This document shows, piece by piece, positions 35,547 through 47,063 of a DNA stretch of 64,000 nt. The stretch comes from Chlorobium phaeovibrioides (GTDB lineage: Bacteria > Bacteroidota > Chlorobiia > Chlorobiales > Chlorobiaceae): NCBI RefSeq assembly GCF_003968655.1, contig NZ_RXYK01000009.1, forward strand, positions 1 through 64,000, in the 5' to 3' direction. The position numbers and the translations under genes were made by a program. How positions within the stretch are numbered: the first letter of the stretch is position 1; each line of letters opens with the position of its first letter. The notes beneath the pieces are model-generated. The model did no database searches. It was not told the DNA's origin and was given only the letters and a program-made list of their open reading frames with translations.

Positions 35547-35573
35547 CCCCCTTTATTTCAGAAGAGGGTTTTT
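35547..35573 (+). terminator. Terminator of the SAM-I riboswitch expression platform
   Basis: CCCCCTT (35547-35553) pairs with AAGAGGG (35562-35568) with one internal mismatch, followed by five T residues. It lies a few bases after P1 of the riboswitch and before the metY start, as expected for SAM-dependent transcription termination. Confidence 0.75.
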
Positions 35574-35584
35574 CGCTGATATGA

Positions 35585-37981
<2,397 letters not shown>

Positions 37982-37998
<17 letters not shown>

Positions 37999-39274
37999 TT
38001 TCGCTGAACCCGGTATAGGGTTTGAGGGCTTCAGGTACGAGAATTCCTCCTTCAGGGGTCTGATAGTGCTCCATCAGTGAGACCATGAGGCGCGAGGTGG
38101 CAAGTCCTGATCCGTTCAGGGTATGGACAAATTCGGGTTTTGATTTCCCATCCCTGCGGAACCGGATATTTGCCCTTCTTGCCTGATAATCCTCGAAGTT
38201 TGAGCAGCTTGACGCCTCCAGGTACTTCTCTTCAGCAGGCGACCATACCTCTATATCATAACATTTTGCAGCGTTCGCGCTGATGTCTCCGCTGCAGAGC
38301 AGGAGCACCCGGTAGGGAATCTCAAGGGCTCTGAGTATTGCTTCTGCGTGGCCCCTGATATCTTCAAGTGCCTGGTATGAGTCTTCCGGCTTGGTGAATT
38401 TGACCATTTCAACCTTGTTGAACTGGTGCACTCTGAGAAAGCCCCGGGTCTCTTTTCCATAGCTTCCGGCCTCTCTTCTGAAGCAGGCCGAATAGGCTGC
38501 ATAGGAGATGGGGAGAGATTCTGTTTCAAGAAGTTCGCCGCGATGCAGGTTGGTGACGGGGACTTCAGCAGTCGGTATAAGGTAGAGCTCATCTTCGGGC
38601 GCGTGGTACACTTCGCCGGCGAATTTCGGCCATTGCCCCGTTCCCCTCAATGACTCGCGGTTGACCATAAAGGGAGGGAAAACCTCTTTGTAGCCATGCT
38701 TTTCTGTATGGCTGTCGAGCATGAAGTTGATGAGGGCCCGTTCAAGGCGGGCTCCTTTCCCTACATAGACAGGGAACCCGGCGCCGCTGACCTTTGCTCC
38801 GCGTTCAAAATCAAGGATGCCCAGCGACTTTCCCAGTTCAAGATGGTTTTTCAGCGGAAAATCAAGCGGGTGGGTAAAGCTGACAGGTTCGCCGAATATT
38901 TCGTTCTCTTCAGCAGAGCGACCAACCGGAACCGAAGGGTGCAGACGGTTGGGAAGTGCAAGGAGAATATCCTCCATTGAGGTTTCAAGGGCAGTAAGGC
39001 GGCTGTCCATCTCGGCAATGGCTGTGCCGACCGACTGCATTTCAAGGATAAGGGCATCAGCGGAGCCGGAGCCGCTTTTTTTGATTTCCGCAATTTCCTT
39101 CGACTTCCGGTTCCTGAGTGATTTGAGTTCATCGCTTTCCTGAACAAGTTTTCTTCGTTCCGCGTCCTCTTCAAGGAGCTGGCGAAGTTTTGGTTCGTCT
39201 TCAGGTTGCTGCCGGTTATGCAGCATAGTGACTATTTCATCAGGGGAGTCGCGGAGCAGGGTGATGTCAAGCAT
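37982..39274 (-). CDS. serS: Seryl-tRNA synthetase
   Basis: A 430-residue class II synthetase. It has an N-terminal antiparallel coiled-coil arm (about 30-100) that binds the long variable arm of tRNA-Ser. The catalytic core shows motif 2 ([23 protein letters not shown]) and motif 3 ([19 protein letters not shown]). [10 protein letters not shown], which contacts the substrate, is also present. It lies 19 bases after yqeY on the same strand, so the two may be co-transcribed. Confidence 0.96.
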
Positions 39275-39293
39275 GGTCTGGAAAGGAGGATGG

Positions 39294-39752
39294 TTATGGA
39301 TTGAGCAGTGTTTTGACGGTGTTCTGAACTTTTGTTCCGTCGGCTTTTCCTTTGAGGGATTTCATGGCCTGTCCCATGACTTTACCCATATCCTTCATGG
39401 ATGAGGCTCCCGTTGCTGCTATGATTTCTTTTACCACAGTGGTGATTTCCTCGTCTGATGCCGGTTCGGGAAGATACTCTTCAATGACTGAAAGTTCAGC
39501 CTCTTCATTGGCGGCAAGGTCAGGCCGGTTTCCTTCTGTGAACTGCATGATTGAATCACGACGGCGTTTTGCCATGCTGACGAGAACCTCTGTTTCCTGT
39601 TCATCACTGAGCTCGGCTTTTCCTCCCACCCGTATGGATACCTCTTTTTCAAGCAGGGCAGCACGAATGGCCCGTATTGTGGTCAGCCGGTTTTTGTCGC
39701 CGCTTTTCATGGCGGCTTTCATGTCGATATCTATTGTCTCCTTGAGGCTCAT
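39294..39752 (-). CDS. yqeY: GatB/YqeY domain protein
   Basis: A 152-residue helical protein related to the tail domain of GatB, the amidotransferase subunit that binds tRNA. The landmarks are [29 protein letters not shown] and the C-terminal [25 protein letters not shown]. It may bind tRNA in charging or quality control, and it is encoded next to serS. The start at 39752 matches the family N-terminus; the longer frame upstream adds an unrelated hydrophobic stretch. Confidence 0.88.
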   Translation of the reverse strand: MSLKETIDIDMKAAMKSGDKNRLTTIRAIRAALLEKEVSIRVGGKAELSDEQETEVLVSMAKRRRDSIMQFTEGNRPDLAANEEAELSVIEEYLPEPASDEEITTVVKEIIAATGASSMKDMGKVMGQAMKSLKGKADGTKVQNTVKTLLNP

Positions 39753-39855
39753 TGGCTTGGGTTCTGGTATTATATAAGTCGCAGGTGGGCGAAGAGATGG
39801 AAAATACAGGAAAAAAAGAAGCTTTCCCACAGGGGGAGGGCTTAGTGCCGTCGGA

Positions 39856-40587
39856 TTATTCGTTGATGTCGCCTCCTATGGGCCTGATGACGATTTCCTC
39901 AATAGAGGTTCTTCGGGGAAGAAGGTAGGCTTCGACGATTGGTCGGGAGATGTCTTCTGGCATCATCATGAGGCTTTTCGTGGCCTCGTCCAGTTCTCCC
40001 CACATCGGGGTCACAGCAGCGCCCGGCATCACATTGGTGATTCGGACTCCGCATTTGACGGCGTAAAGCCGCATTGCTTCTACGAGGCCCTTCTGCGCGA
40101 ACTTCGACATTGAATAGAGGGAAGAGGATGGATAGGCTTTTTCGGCAGCAACAGAGGTGATGAAGAAGATGTGGCCTGACCGCTGTGCTTCCATTATCGG
40201 GAAAACCTTCTGTGTCAGGAAAAAAGTCCCTTTCAGATTGATGTCCATGGTGTAGTGATAGTCCTCCTCTGTCAGCTCAGTGAAAGGACCGAACCTTCCG
40301 ACTCCTGCATTGTTGATGAGGCAGTCAATGGTTCCATGGCGCCCCATAATGCCATCTACCAGAGAGCCCAGGCTTTGGGTATCGGCAATGTCTGCCTCGA
40401 TGCATTCTGTCTGAACTCCCGGTGAAGCGCACTCTGCGGCAAGGCTTTCAAGATCGCCGGCGGTTCTCGATATCAGCACAAGCACCGGCTCAAATGATGG
40501 ATCGAGGGAGGCTGCTCTCGAAAAATCAAGGGCGATGGCGCGGCCGATCCCTTTCCCTGCTCCTGTAATGATGATGGTCTGTTTCAT
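39856..40587 (-). CDS. Sepiapterin reductase (short-chain dehydrogenase)
   Basis: A 243-residue SDR enzyme with the NADPH site TGAGKGIGRAIAL, NNAGVGRFGPFTELTEEDY, active-site Ser in TSVAAEKAYPSSS and YSMSKFAQKG (Tyr and Lys). Residue by residue it resembles the remembered sequence of Chlorobaculum tepidum sepiapterin reductase, which makes L-threo-tetrahydrobiopterin, including TEEDYHYTMDINLKGTFFLT and the C-terminal IGGDI. Biopterin glycosides are characteristic of green sulfur bacteria, so this gene is one of the best taxonomic pointers in the window. It is a single gene between yqeY and a divergent cold-shock gene. Confidence 0.88.
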   Translation of the reverse strand: MKQTIIITGAGKGIGRAIALDFSRAASLDPSFEPVLVLISRTAGDLESLAAECASPGVQTECIEADIADTQSLGSLVDGIMGRHGTIDCLINNAGVGRFGPFTELTEEDYHYTMDINLKGTFFLTQKVFPIMEAQRSGHIFFITSVAAEKAYPSSSLYSMSKFAQKGLVEAMRLYAVKCGVRITNVMPGAAVTPMWGELDEATKSLMMMPEDISRPIVEAYLLPRRTSIEEIVIRPIGGDINE

Positions 40588-40803
40588 TGTGTTTTTTTGA
40601 TGGCGTGAACTGTTGCATTCATGTTACATCTGAATTCTTTTGTTCGGATGAGCAGTTTTTGTTGTAAAAGGTCTTTAAAAAATCTGCTTTTTATGCAGAA
40701 AACATTTTATGGCATATATTTAAAATATAATACTCGCGGCAACACCCCCTGCCACCTGTATGGTGCTGAGGTCTGATTAATGATATAAATTTTTTTGGAA
40801 GTC
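40588..40803 (+). promoter_or_regulatory. Cold-shock gene leader with -10 box
   Basis: A TATAAT (40726-40731) within an AT-rich stretch is a likely -10 box; the -35 is weak. A start near 40738 would leave a 5' leader of about 65 bases before the cspA-type gene, a common feature of cold-shock mRNAs. On the minus strand the small hairpin TCTGC-7 bases-GCAGA followed by six T residues (about 40676-40699) could act as a weak terminator. Confidence 0.4.
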
Positions 40804-41061
40804 ATGGCAAAAAGTAAGGTGAAGTGGTTTGACGGGAAGAAAGGGTATGGTTTCATTCTGCATCCCGAGGGGGGAGAGGATATTTTCGTTCATTTTTCCG
40901 CCATTAATTCAGAGCAGCCTTTCAAGGTGCTGAATCAGGATGCTGAAGTCGAATTTGAGTTCGATACCACCCAGAAAGGGCTCCAGGCTAAAAATGTCCG
41001 TGAGTTGACAGAAGGCAGTCAGAACGGGGAACAGCTTGCCGAGGTTGCTCCTGGCGTGTGA
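40804..41061 (+). CDS. Cold-shock domain protein (CspA family)
   Basis: An 85-residue single-stranded nucleic acid-binding protein. It has RNP1 (KGYGFI) and RNP2 (DIFVHFSAI) and the opening [11 protein letters not shown]. After the 66-residue core it carries a C-terminal tail ([17 protein letters not shown]) that most small CspA proteins lack. The ATG at 40804 is used; the GGAAG upstream is very close (three bases), which may limit translation at normal temperature. Confidence 0.92.
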   Translation: MAKSKVKWFDGKKGYGFILHPEGGEDIFVHFSAINSEQPFKVLNQDAEVEFEFDTTQKGLQAKNVRELTEGSQNGEQLAEVAPGV

Positions 41062-41089
41062 TGTTGCCTGGGCAGTGAGGTGAACAATG

Positions 41090-41761
41090 TCAGGATAGCT
41101 GGTTGTTTTCCCTGAAGCTGTACCATCCTGTTTTTCCGATGATGACATGGTCAAGCAGATCAATCTGAATGACGGCGCTTGCCTGTTTGAGGAGATTGGT
41201 GACCTGACGGTCGGCATTGCTTGGTTCCGTATCGCCCGATGGGTGGTTGTGCACCAGAATGATGGCGTTTGCGCTTTCCCTGATTGCCGCTTTGAATACT
41301 TCTCTGGGGTGGATGAGTGATGCGTTGAGGGTTCCTATGGTTACCTCTTCACACTTTGTTATCTGATTTTTGGTGTTGAGGTGGAGCACAAAGAGGTGCT
41401 CTTTTGTTTCATCCGGCACTCTTCCCTGCATATACTCGTACACATCGCGCGCACCCTGTATTTTTCTGTTGGTGTTGCGCTTGTAGTGGAGCCGTTTATT
41501 GAGCTCGAAGATGGCTGTGATCTGCATGGCCTTTGATGGTCCGATGCCGCTTGTTTTTTGCAGTTCCTTAAGATTCATGTTTGCAAGTGCTTCAAGCCCA
41601 TGCAGGGAGAGAAGTGTATTGCAGGTGTCGAGGATATTGTTTTTCCGTGTGCCTGTGCGCAATACAATAGCAAGAAGTTCTGCTGAGCTCAATGCTGCCG
41701 GGCCATGGGTAATGAAGCGCTCCCTTGGCCTGTTTTCGGGGTCGAAATCTGCAATCCTCAT
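41090..41761 (-). CDS. radC: RadC family JAMM-domain protein
   Basis: A 223-residue protein with an N-terminal helix-hairpin-helix region ([17 protein letters not shown] and [12 protein letters not shown]) and a C-terminal MPN/JAMM metalloprotease-like domain with the zinc motif [14 protein letters not shown]. It was formerly called a DNA repair protein; the true role is unsettled. The start at 41761 matches the family opening ([16 protein letters not shown]). It is convergent with the cold-shock gene. Confidence 0.92.
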   Translation of the reverse strand: MRIADFDPENRPRERFITHGPAALSSAELLAIVLRTGTRKNNILDTCNTLLSLHGLEALANMNLKELQKTSGIGPSKAMQITAIFELNKRLHYKRNTNRKIQGARDVYEYMQGRVPDETKEHLFVLHLNTKNQITKCEEVTIGTLNASLIHPREVFKAAIRESANAIILVHNHPSGDTEPSNADRQVTNLLKQASAVIQIDLLDHVIIGKTGWYSFRENNQLS

Positions 41762-41958
41762 GGGGGTAAGGTTATTGCTATGGTTTATGCACCGCACTGC
41801 ATAGGGAAAGAGGGGCAGTGAGTTGTGCAATGCCGGCGGGCATGCCAGCCCTGTACCACGACATACGCTATTGTGATGCCGTGGGTTTATGTAGGATAAT
41901 AAAGGAAAAAAAAGTAACTGGCAAGTTCTCTATGAAGGTCGTGCGGGGTGCACTGACC

Positions 41959-43548
41959 TCAGCTTTCAGCCCCTTCAGGTTTCGGTACTGATGCCTTGAG
42001 GGTGAAGAGATGGTAGTTCATGCTGTCTTCAAGGGCCTGCAGGCTGGCCTCAATGATATTGGTGGAGACTCCAACGGTTCCCCATGTACTGCCTCCGTTG
42101 GCAGTTTCAATGAGTACCCGTACCTTGGCGCTTGTCCCCTTTTTTTCTTCCAGTACCCGTACCTTGTAGTCGACCAGCTTGATGCTCCTGATTTCGGGAT
42201 AGAATCGTATGAGCGCCTTTCGAAGTGCCTTGTCGAGGGCATTGACAGGTCCGTCCCCTTCAGCTGCGGTATGCTCTATTTCTCCGCCCACCTCAACTTT
42301 CAGTACCGCCTGGTCAACTTTACGGCCATTCTGAGCGGATTCTATAGAGACCTTGCTTTCCTGAATGGTGAAGTATGGTGTGAACGAACCCAGTTCCTTC
42401 TGCAGAATCAGCTCAAAAGAGGCTTCGGCACCGTCAAACTGGAAGCCTTTATGCTCCAGCTCTTTGACATGTTTGACAAGAGTTCTGATCTGGTCGCCTG
42501 TTTCAGGAATGGCAATGCCGAGTTCCTGCGCTTTGTAGCGGATGTTGCTCTGACCAGCCAGTTCCGAGACCAGAACCCTCTGACGGTTTCCGACCAGGGC
42601 AGGATCAATGTGCTCATACAGCGAGCTCTCCTTCATGACGGCACTTACATGGATGCCTCCCTTGTGGGCGAATGCCGATTTGCCGACAAAGGGTGCTTTT
42701 GTGTCGGAGGGGAGGTTGAGTATTTCAAAAACGAACTTTGAAAGCGAGGTCAGCTGAGCCAGATCGACAACGGATGTTCTGGTGTCGGGAAGTTTCAGCA
42801 TGAGATTGGCTATGATGCTGATGAGGTTGGCGTTGCCGCATCGTTCTCCTATGCCGTTGACGGTGCCCTGAACATGAGTGGCACCGGCCATGACGGCGGC
42901 AATTGAGTTGGCGACGGCAAGGTCGCTGTCGTTGTGGCAGTGAATGCCTACCGGGACGCCGGTTTTTTCCAGAACCACGCGGACTGTTTCGGCGACTTCA
43001 TGGGGGAGAGTGCCTCCGTTGGTGTCGCAGAGAACCATTCGTGTCGCTCCCCCTTCTGCAGCAGCCATAAGCATTTCAAGGGCAAAGCGGGGGTTGTCCC
43101 TGTAGCCGTCAAAGAAATGTTCGGCATCAAAAAAGACCTCACGGCCTTCACTGCGGAGGAATGCCACCGAGCGCCGGATAAGGAGCCGGTTCTCTTCGTC
43201 TGAAATGCCCAGTCCCTTCGAAGAGTGTGCTTTCCATGTTTTGCCGAATATGGTGATGACGGGCACACCGGAAGCAAGAAGGCCGAGCAGGTTGGAATCT
43301 TTCTCAACTGAGTCGGGGTAACGGGCGGTGGAACCGAATGCGCAGAGTTTTGCATGCCGAAAAGACAGAGAGGCCGCCCGCCTGAAAAATTCCTCATCTT
43401 TCGGGTTGCTGCTCGGCCATCCTCCCTCAATGTAGTCCATGCCGAACTCGTCAAGACGGGCTGCAATCAGCAGCTTGTCCTGTACGGAAAGGTTGATGTG
43501 TTCGCCCTGTGTTCCGTCGCGCAGTGTGGTATCGTATAGCTCTACCAT
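41959..43548 (-). CDS. cimA: Citramalate synthase (CimA, LeuA-like family)
   Basis: It condenses pyruvate with acetyl-CoA to (R)-citramalate, the first step of a threonine-independent route to isoleucine. The protein is 529 residues, the size of Geobacter-type CimA. The catalytic domain starts VELYDTTLRDGTQGEHINLS, with metal-site HCHNDSDLAVANS and GNANLISIIANL; the C-terminal regulatory domain (about 400-525) resembles that of LeuA. The DGTQGE form separates it from the true LeuA (DGEQSPGAS) encoded three genes upstream. An alternative ATG lies at 43566. It is the last gene of the ilv-leu cluster, 23 bases after leuD. Confidence 0.9.
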   Translation of the reverse strand: MVELYDTTLRDGTQGEHINLSVQDKLLIAARLDEFGMDYIEGGWPSSNPKDEEFFRRAASLSFRHAKLCAFGSTARYPDSVEKDSNLLGLLASGVPVITIFGKTWKAHSSKGLGISDEENRLLIRRSVAFLRSEGREVFFDAEHFFDGYRDNPRFALEMLMAAAEGGATRMVLCDTNGGTLPHEVAETVRVVLEKTGVPVGIHCHNDSDLAVANSIAAVMAGATHVQGTVNGIGERCGNANLISIIANLMLKLPDTRTSVVDLAQLTSLSKFVFEILNLPSDTKAPFVGKSAFAHKGGIHVSAVMKESSLYEHIDPALVGNRQRVLVSELAGQSNIRYKAQELGIAIPETGDQIRTLVKHVKELEHKGFQFDGAEASFELILQKELGSFTPYFTIQESKVSIESAQNGRKVDQAVLKVEVGGEIEHTAAEGDGPVNALDKALRKALIRFYPEIRSIKLVDYKVRVLEEKKGTSAKVRVLIETANGGSTWGTVGVSTNIIEASLQALEDSMNYHLFTLKASVPKPEGAES

Positions 43549-43571
43549 GTTTCCTGATCGGGTCATATTCT

Positions 43572-44138
43572 TCAGCTCTGGGCCATAAGGTTTTCTTTGC
43601 GGGCATAGGCGAAAATTCCGCCTGCTTCAACAATATTGAACACATCGCCCAGCGCATTGAGCTGGTAGGTTTCGCCTGATGTGAGGTTTTCTACCGTGTT
43701 GGCTTTTATGTCGATTTTCAGCTCATCACCGGTTTTTACCGTTTCAGCGAGCTGGATGGCTGTTTCGTATGGTATGACAAAACCGCCGTCAACACAGTTG
43801 CGGTAGAAAATTCTGGCATAGGATTCAGCAATGATTGCCTTGACGCCAGCCACCTGCAATGCAAACGGGGCGTGTTCGCGTGAAGAGCCGCAGCCGAAGT
43901 TCTGGCCTGCTATAATGATGGTGTAGTCGGAGGCGAAGCTGCCTTCCTGTACAAAGGGTATGTTACCCGCAGGCAGACCGCTCTGGGCAAGAGGAACGCC
44001 GGAAAGGGCAAATTTGCCATACAGCTTGACCTCTTCGGGGTCGGAGAGGCTGTAGACGAGATGCTCGGCCGGAATGATCTGGTCTGTGTCTATGTTTCTG
44101 CCCAGTACAAAGGCTTTTCCCTGAATGATGCTTTCCAT
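43572..44138 (-). CDS. leuD: 3-isopropylmalate dehydratase small subunit
   Basis: A 188-residue swivel-domain subunit that pairs with LeuC to isomerise 2- to 3-isopropylmalate, and probably citramalate to 3-methylmalate as well. Landmarks are LGRNIDTDQIIPAEHL and the substrate loop FGCGSSREHAPFAL, plus the YRNCVDGGF strand. It lies 30 bases after leuC and before cimA. The length fits the bacterial/archaeal short LeuD type. Confidence 0.95.
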   Translation of the reverse strand: MESIIQGKAFVLGRNIDTDQIIPAEHLVYSLSDPEEVKLYGKFALSGVPLAQSGLPAGNIPFVQEGSFASDYTIIIAGQNFGCGSSREHAPFALQVAGVKAIIAESYARIFYRNCVDGGFVIPYETAIQLAETVKTGDELKIDIKANTVENLTSGETYQLNALGDVFNIVEAGGIFAYARKENLMAQS

Positions 44139-44168
44139 GGTATGTATCGTGTTTCTGTTCTGGTTCGT

Positions 44169-45464
44169 TCAGAGGTAATTCCTCGGATCAGTGAGTTTTC
44201 CCGTTATGGCCGATGCTGCCGCAGTCAGCGGTGAAGCCAGATAGACCTCTGCCTGTTTGCTGCCCATGCGGCCGGGGAAGTTCCTGTTGGTGGTTGATAC
44301 CACAACATCGCGGTCAACCGAACGCCCGACGGTATCTGTTGGGCCACCAAGGCAGGCTGCGCAGGAGGGCAGTGCTATGGAACATCCTGCATCCTCAAAT
44401 ATGGACTTCAGGCTTTTGCCGTTGTAGAGCTCTGTTTCAAGGTCGCGCGCCACTTTTACCGTTGCGGGTACAATGTTTGTCGGTACCGATACCCTCTGTC
44501 CGCTGAGTATTTTTGCTGCCAGTTTGAAGTCGGCCAGCTTTCCACCGGTGCAGGAGCCGATATAGGACTTCGTTATTTTCGTGCCCTTCATGCTCTGTAC
44601 TGTTGCCCGGTTGTCGGGGCTGTGTGGCTTGGCAACAACGGGCTCCATTTCTGAAGCGTTGTAGCGGGTTTTGCTGAAATAGGCTGCACCGGGGTCGCTG
44701 GTGAAGATTTCGTAGGGCTTTGAAGTTTTTGACTTCACGAATGCTTCAGTGATTTCATCGACTGCAATGATGCCGTTCATCCCGCCGCCCTCTATTGCCA
44801 TGTTGGTGAGGGTCATGCGTTCCTCCATTGGCAGCGAGTGGATAGCTTCGCCGTTGAATTCCATAGCCCGGTAGGTGGCTCCGTCGGTGCCGATATCTCC
44901 GAGAATCTGCAGAATGAGATCTTTGGCGGAAAGGTATTCGGGCATTTCTCCATCAAAGGTGAAAAGCATCGATTCGGGCACTTTTTCCCAGAGTTTTCCT
45001 GTGCCGAGAATGAAGGCTGCATCGGTGTTGCCGATGCCTGAACCGAACATGCCGAACGCGCCCGAGGTGCAGGTATGCGAATCTGTGCCGAAGAGCACGG
45101 TGCCGGGGAGGTTGAATCCCTCTTCGGCAAGCGCCACATGGCATACCCCGCGGTAGCGGTCTGTTCCAACATCGTAATAGTTGGGAAGGTTCTGCTCTTT
45201 GGCGAACTTCCGGAGCAGGTCAATATTTCTGTGTGCGTGTTCGTTTGCCGTAAAGATGTAATGGTCTGGCAGAACAACAACTTTTTCCGGGTCCCATACG
45301 CGGGCACCTTCGCCGAACTCCTGGTTGAAAATGTCAAAAGTCGGTGGTCCGCACACATCATGCGTGAGAAGGACATCGACATTCAGCCAGACATTTTCAC
45401 CAGTATTGACAAATTTTCTGTTTGCCGCCCGTGCAAGGATTTTCTGGGTAATTGTTTGTTCCAT
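44169..45464 (-). CDS. leuC: 3-isopropylmalate dehydratase large subunit
   Basis: A 431-residue aconitase-family subunit with the [4Fe-4S] cluster cysteines in YIGSCTGGKLADFK and CAACLGGPTD. The opening has VLLTHDVCGPPTFDIF and TDSHTCTSGAFGMFGSGIG, and NRNFPGRMG is the substrate-binding loop. The start at 45464 (MEQTITQKILARAA) fits the family and lies eight bases after the leuA stop; a longer frame overlaps leuA. The C-terminus ASAITGKLTDPRNY is typical of the archaeal/short bacterial LeuC subtype. Confidence 0.95.
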   Translation of the reverse strand: MEQTITQKILARAANRKFVNTGENVWLNVDVLLTHDVCGPPTFDIFNQEFGEGARVWDPEKVVVLPDHYIFTANEHAHRNIDLLRKFAKEQNLPNYYDVGTDRYRGVCHVALAEEGFNLPGTVLFGTDSHTCTSGAFGMFGSGIGNTDAAFILGTGKLWEKVPESMLFTFDGEMPEYLSAKDLILQILGDIGTDGATYRAMEFNGEAIHSLPMEERMTLTNMAIEGGGMNGIIAVDEITEAFVKSKTSKPYEIFTSDPGAAYFSKTRYNASEMEPVVAKPHSPDNRATVQSMKGTKITKSYIGSCTGGKLADFKLAAKILSGQRVSVPTNIVPATVKVARDLETELYNGKSLKSIFEDAGCSIALPSCAACLGGPTDTVGRSVDRDVVVSTTNRNFPGRMGSKQAEVYLASPLTAAASAITGKLTDPRNYL

Positions 45465-45471
45465 AGTGTCG

Positions 45472-47040
45472 TTAAACCCCGTGATCGATTGTTTCAGGTG
45501 TGTTGTTTTCAAAATGTTCGAGTCGAAGACCCAGAGCCTGAATGTAGGCCCGGGCGCTTGCCTCTATGATGTCTGTAGAGATTCCCCTTCCGTTGAAGGA
45601 GACGCTCCCGTCGCTGATTCTTACCAGAGCCTCTCCGAGCGCCTCGCGTCCCGCGGTTGCTGAACGCACCGAGTAGGTTGAGACCATGGACTCTATGCCA
45701 AGAGCTCTCTCAATCGCCCTGAAGCAGGCATCAATGGGGCCGTCACCCGTGGCAGACTCTTCAAAGACCTTCTCGCGGTGCCGGATGCGGACGGTGGCGG
45801 TAGGAATGGACGCGGTTCCGCTGTTGATATGCAGGTAGTCGAGAACGAAAGCGGTTGAGGGTTTTCCGAGTTCATCGCCCATCAGTACCCTGAGGTCATC
45901 ATCATACACCTCTTTTTTCTTGTCAGCTATCTCCATGAAGCGGCGATAGACCGATTCAAGTTCTGCGTCAGCAAGGGTGTACCCAAGGGCTTCAAGGCGG
46001 GCCTTCAGTCCGTGCTTCCCGGAATGGCGGCCGAGCACAATACTGGTTTTTGGAACGCCGACCGATTCGGGGGTCATGACCTCGTAAGTCTGACGGTTTT
46101 TCAGCATGCCGTCCTGATGGATTCCGGATTCATGTGAAAAAGCGTTTTCGCCCACAATCGCCTTGTTCGGCTGGACGATGATTCCCGTAAAGCCCGATAC
46201 CATACGGCTGGTCCTGTAAATCTCTTCGGTAACAATGCCGGTCTGAAAATTATGCAGGTCACTGCGCACTTTCAAGGCCATGACAATCTCCTCAAGCGAA
46301 GCATTGCCCGCCCGTTCCCCGATGCCGTTGATTGAACACTCCACCTGCCGTGCACCGTTCTCAAGAGCGCTGAGGGAGTTGGCAACCGCAAGGCCAAGGT
46401 CGTTGTGGCAGTGGACGCTGATGATGGCATTCCCGGAATTGGGAACGCGGCTTATGAGGTCGGCAATTTTGCGGCCGAACTCCGAGGGCCAGGTGTATCC
46501 TGTTGTGTCGGGGATGTTGACCGTTGTGGCGCCGGCTGAAATAACCGCTTCGGTTATTTCAGCAAGATATCCGGGATCGGTCCGGCCGGCATCTTCAGCT
46601 GAAAACTCAATGTCGGAGGTGAAGGTTTTTGCAAAGGCAACCGCATCCACGGCCATTTTAAGAATGGTCCGTCGTTTTTCTTCAAGCGTACGGCCATACC
46701 GGTCGCCGGCAAATTTGCCTGCAATGTGTATGTCGGAGGTGCTGATGAAGGTGTGGATACGCGGCTTTTTCGCTCCCTTAAGCGCCGTCCATGAAGCCTT
46801 GATGTCGTTTTCAACGGCTCTCGACAAGGCGGCTATTACCGTACCCGACTCGTCGCTGATTCTCTGTACTGCTTCAAGCTGGAGAGGGGAGGAAGCGGGG
46901 AAGCCGGCCTCGATGATGTCGACACCGAGTTTTTCCAGCTGACGGGCTATTTCAACCTTTTCCTGGACATTAAGGGATGCACCGGGCGACTGTTCACCAT
47001 CACGGAGGGTTGTGTCAAATACCAGGATGTTTTCTTTCAC
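45472..47040 (-). CDS. leuA: 2-isopropylmalate synthase
   Basis: The first committed enzyme of leucine synthesis condenses 2-ketoisovalerate with acetyl-CoA. The protein is 522 residues. The DRE-TIM barrel starts VFDTTLRDGEQSPGASLN; the metal motif is SVHCHNDLGLAVANSL, and the C-terminal LeuA allosteric domain (about 390-515, SGTASIPTATVRIRHR, ATGDGPIDACFRAIERALG) implies feedback inhibition by leucine. It sits between leuB and leuC. Confidence 0.96.
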   Translation of the reverse strand: MKENILVFDTTLRDGEQSPGASLNVQEKVEIARQLEKLGVDIIEAGFPASSPLQLEAVQRISDESGTVIAALSRAVENDIKASWTALKGAKKPRIHTFISTSDIHIAGKFAGDRYGRTLEEKRRTILKMAVDAVAFAKTFTSDIEFSAEDAGRTDPGYLAEITEAVISAGATTVNIPDTTGYTWPSEFGRKIADLISRVPNSGNAIISVHCHNDLGLAVANSLSALENGARQVECSINGIGERAGNASLEEIVMALKVRSDLHNFQTGIVTEEIYRTSRMVSGFTGIIVQPNKAIVGENAFSHESGIHQDGMLKNRQTYEVMTPESVGVPKTSIVLGRHSGKHGLKARLEALGYTLADAELESVYRRFMEIADKKKEVYDDDLRVLMGDELGKPSTAFVLDYLHINSGTASIPTATVRIRHREKVFEESATGDGPIDACFRAIERALGIESMVSTYSVRSATAGREALGEALVRISDGSVSFNGRGISTDIIEASARAYIQALGLRLEHFENNTPETIDHGV

Positions 47041-47063
47041 CGTTTTTTTCCGAGTCTGTTTGC

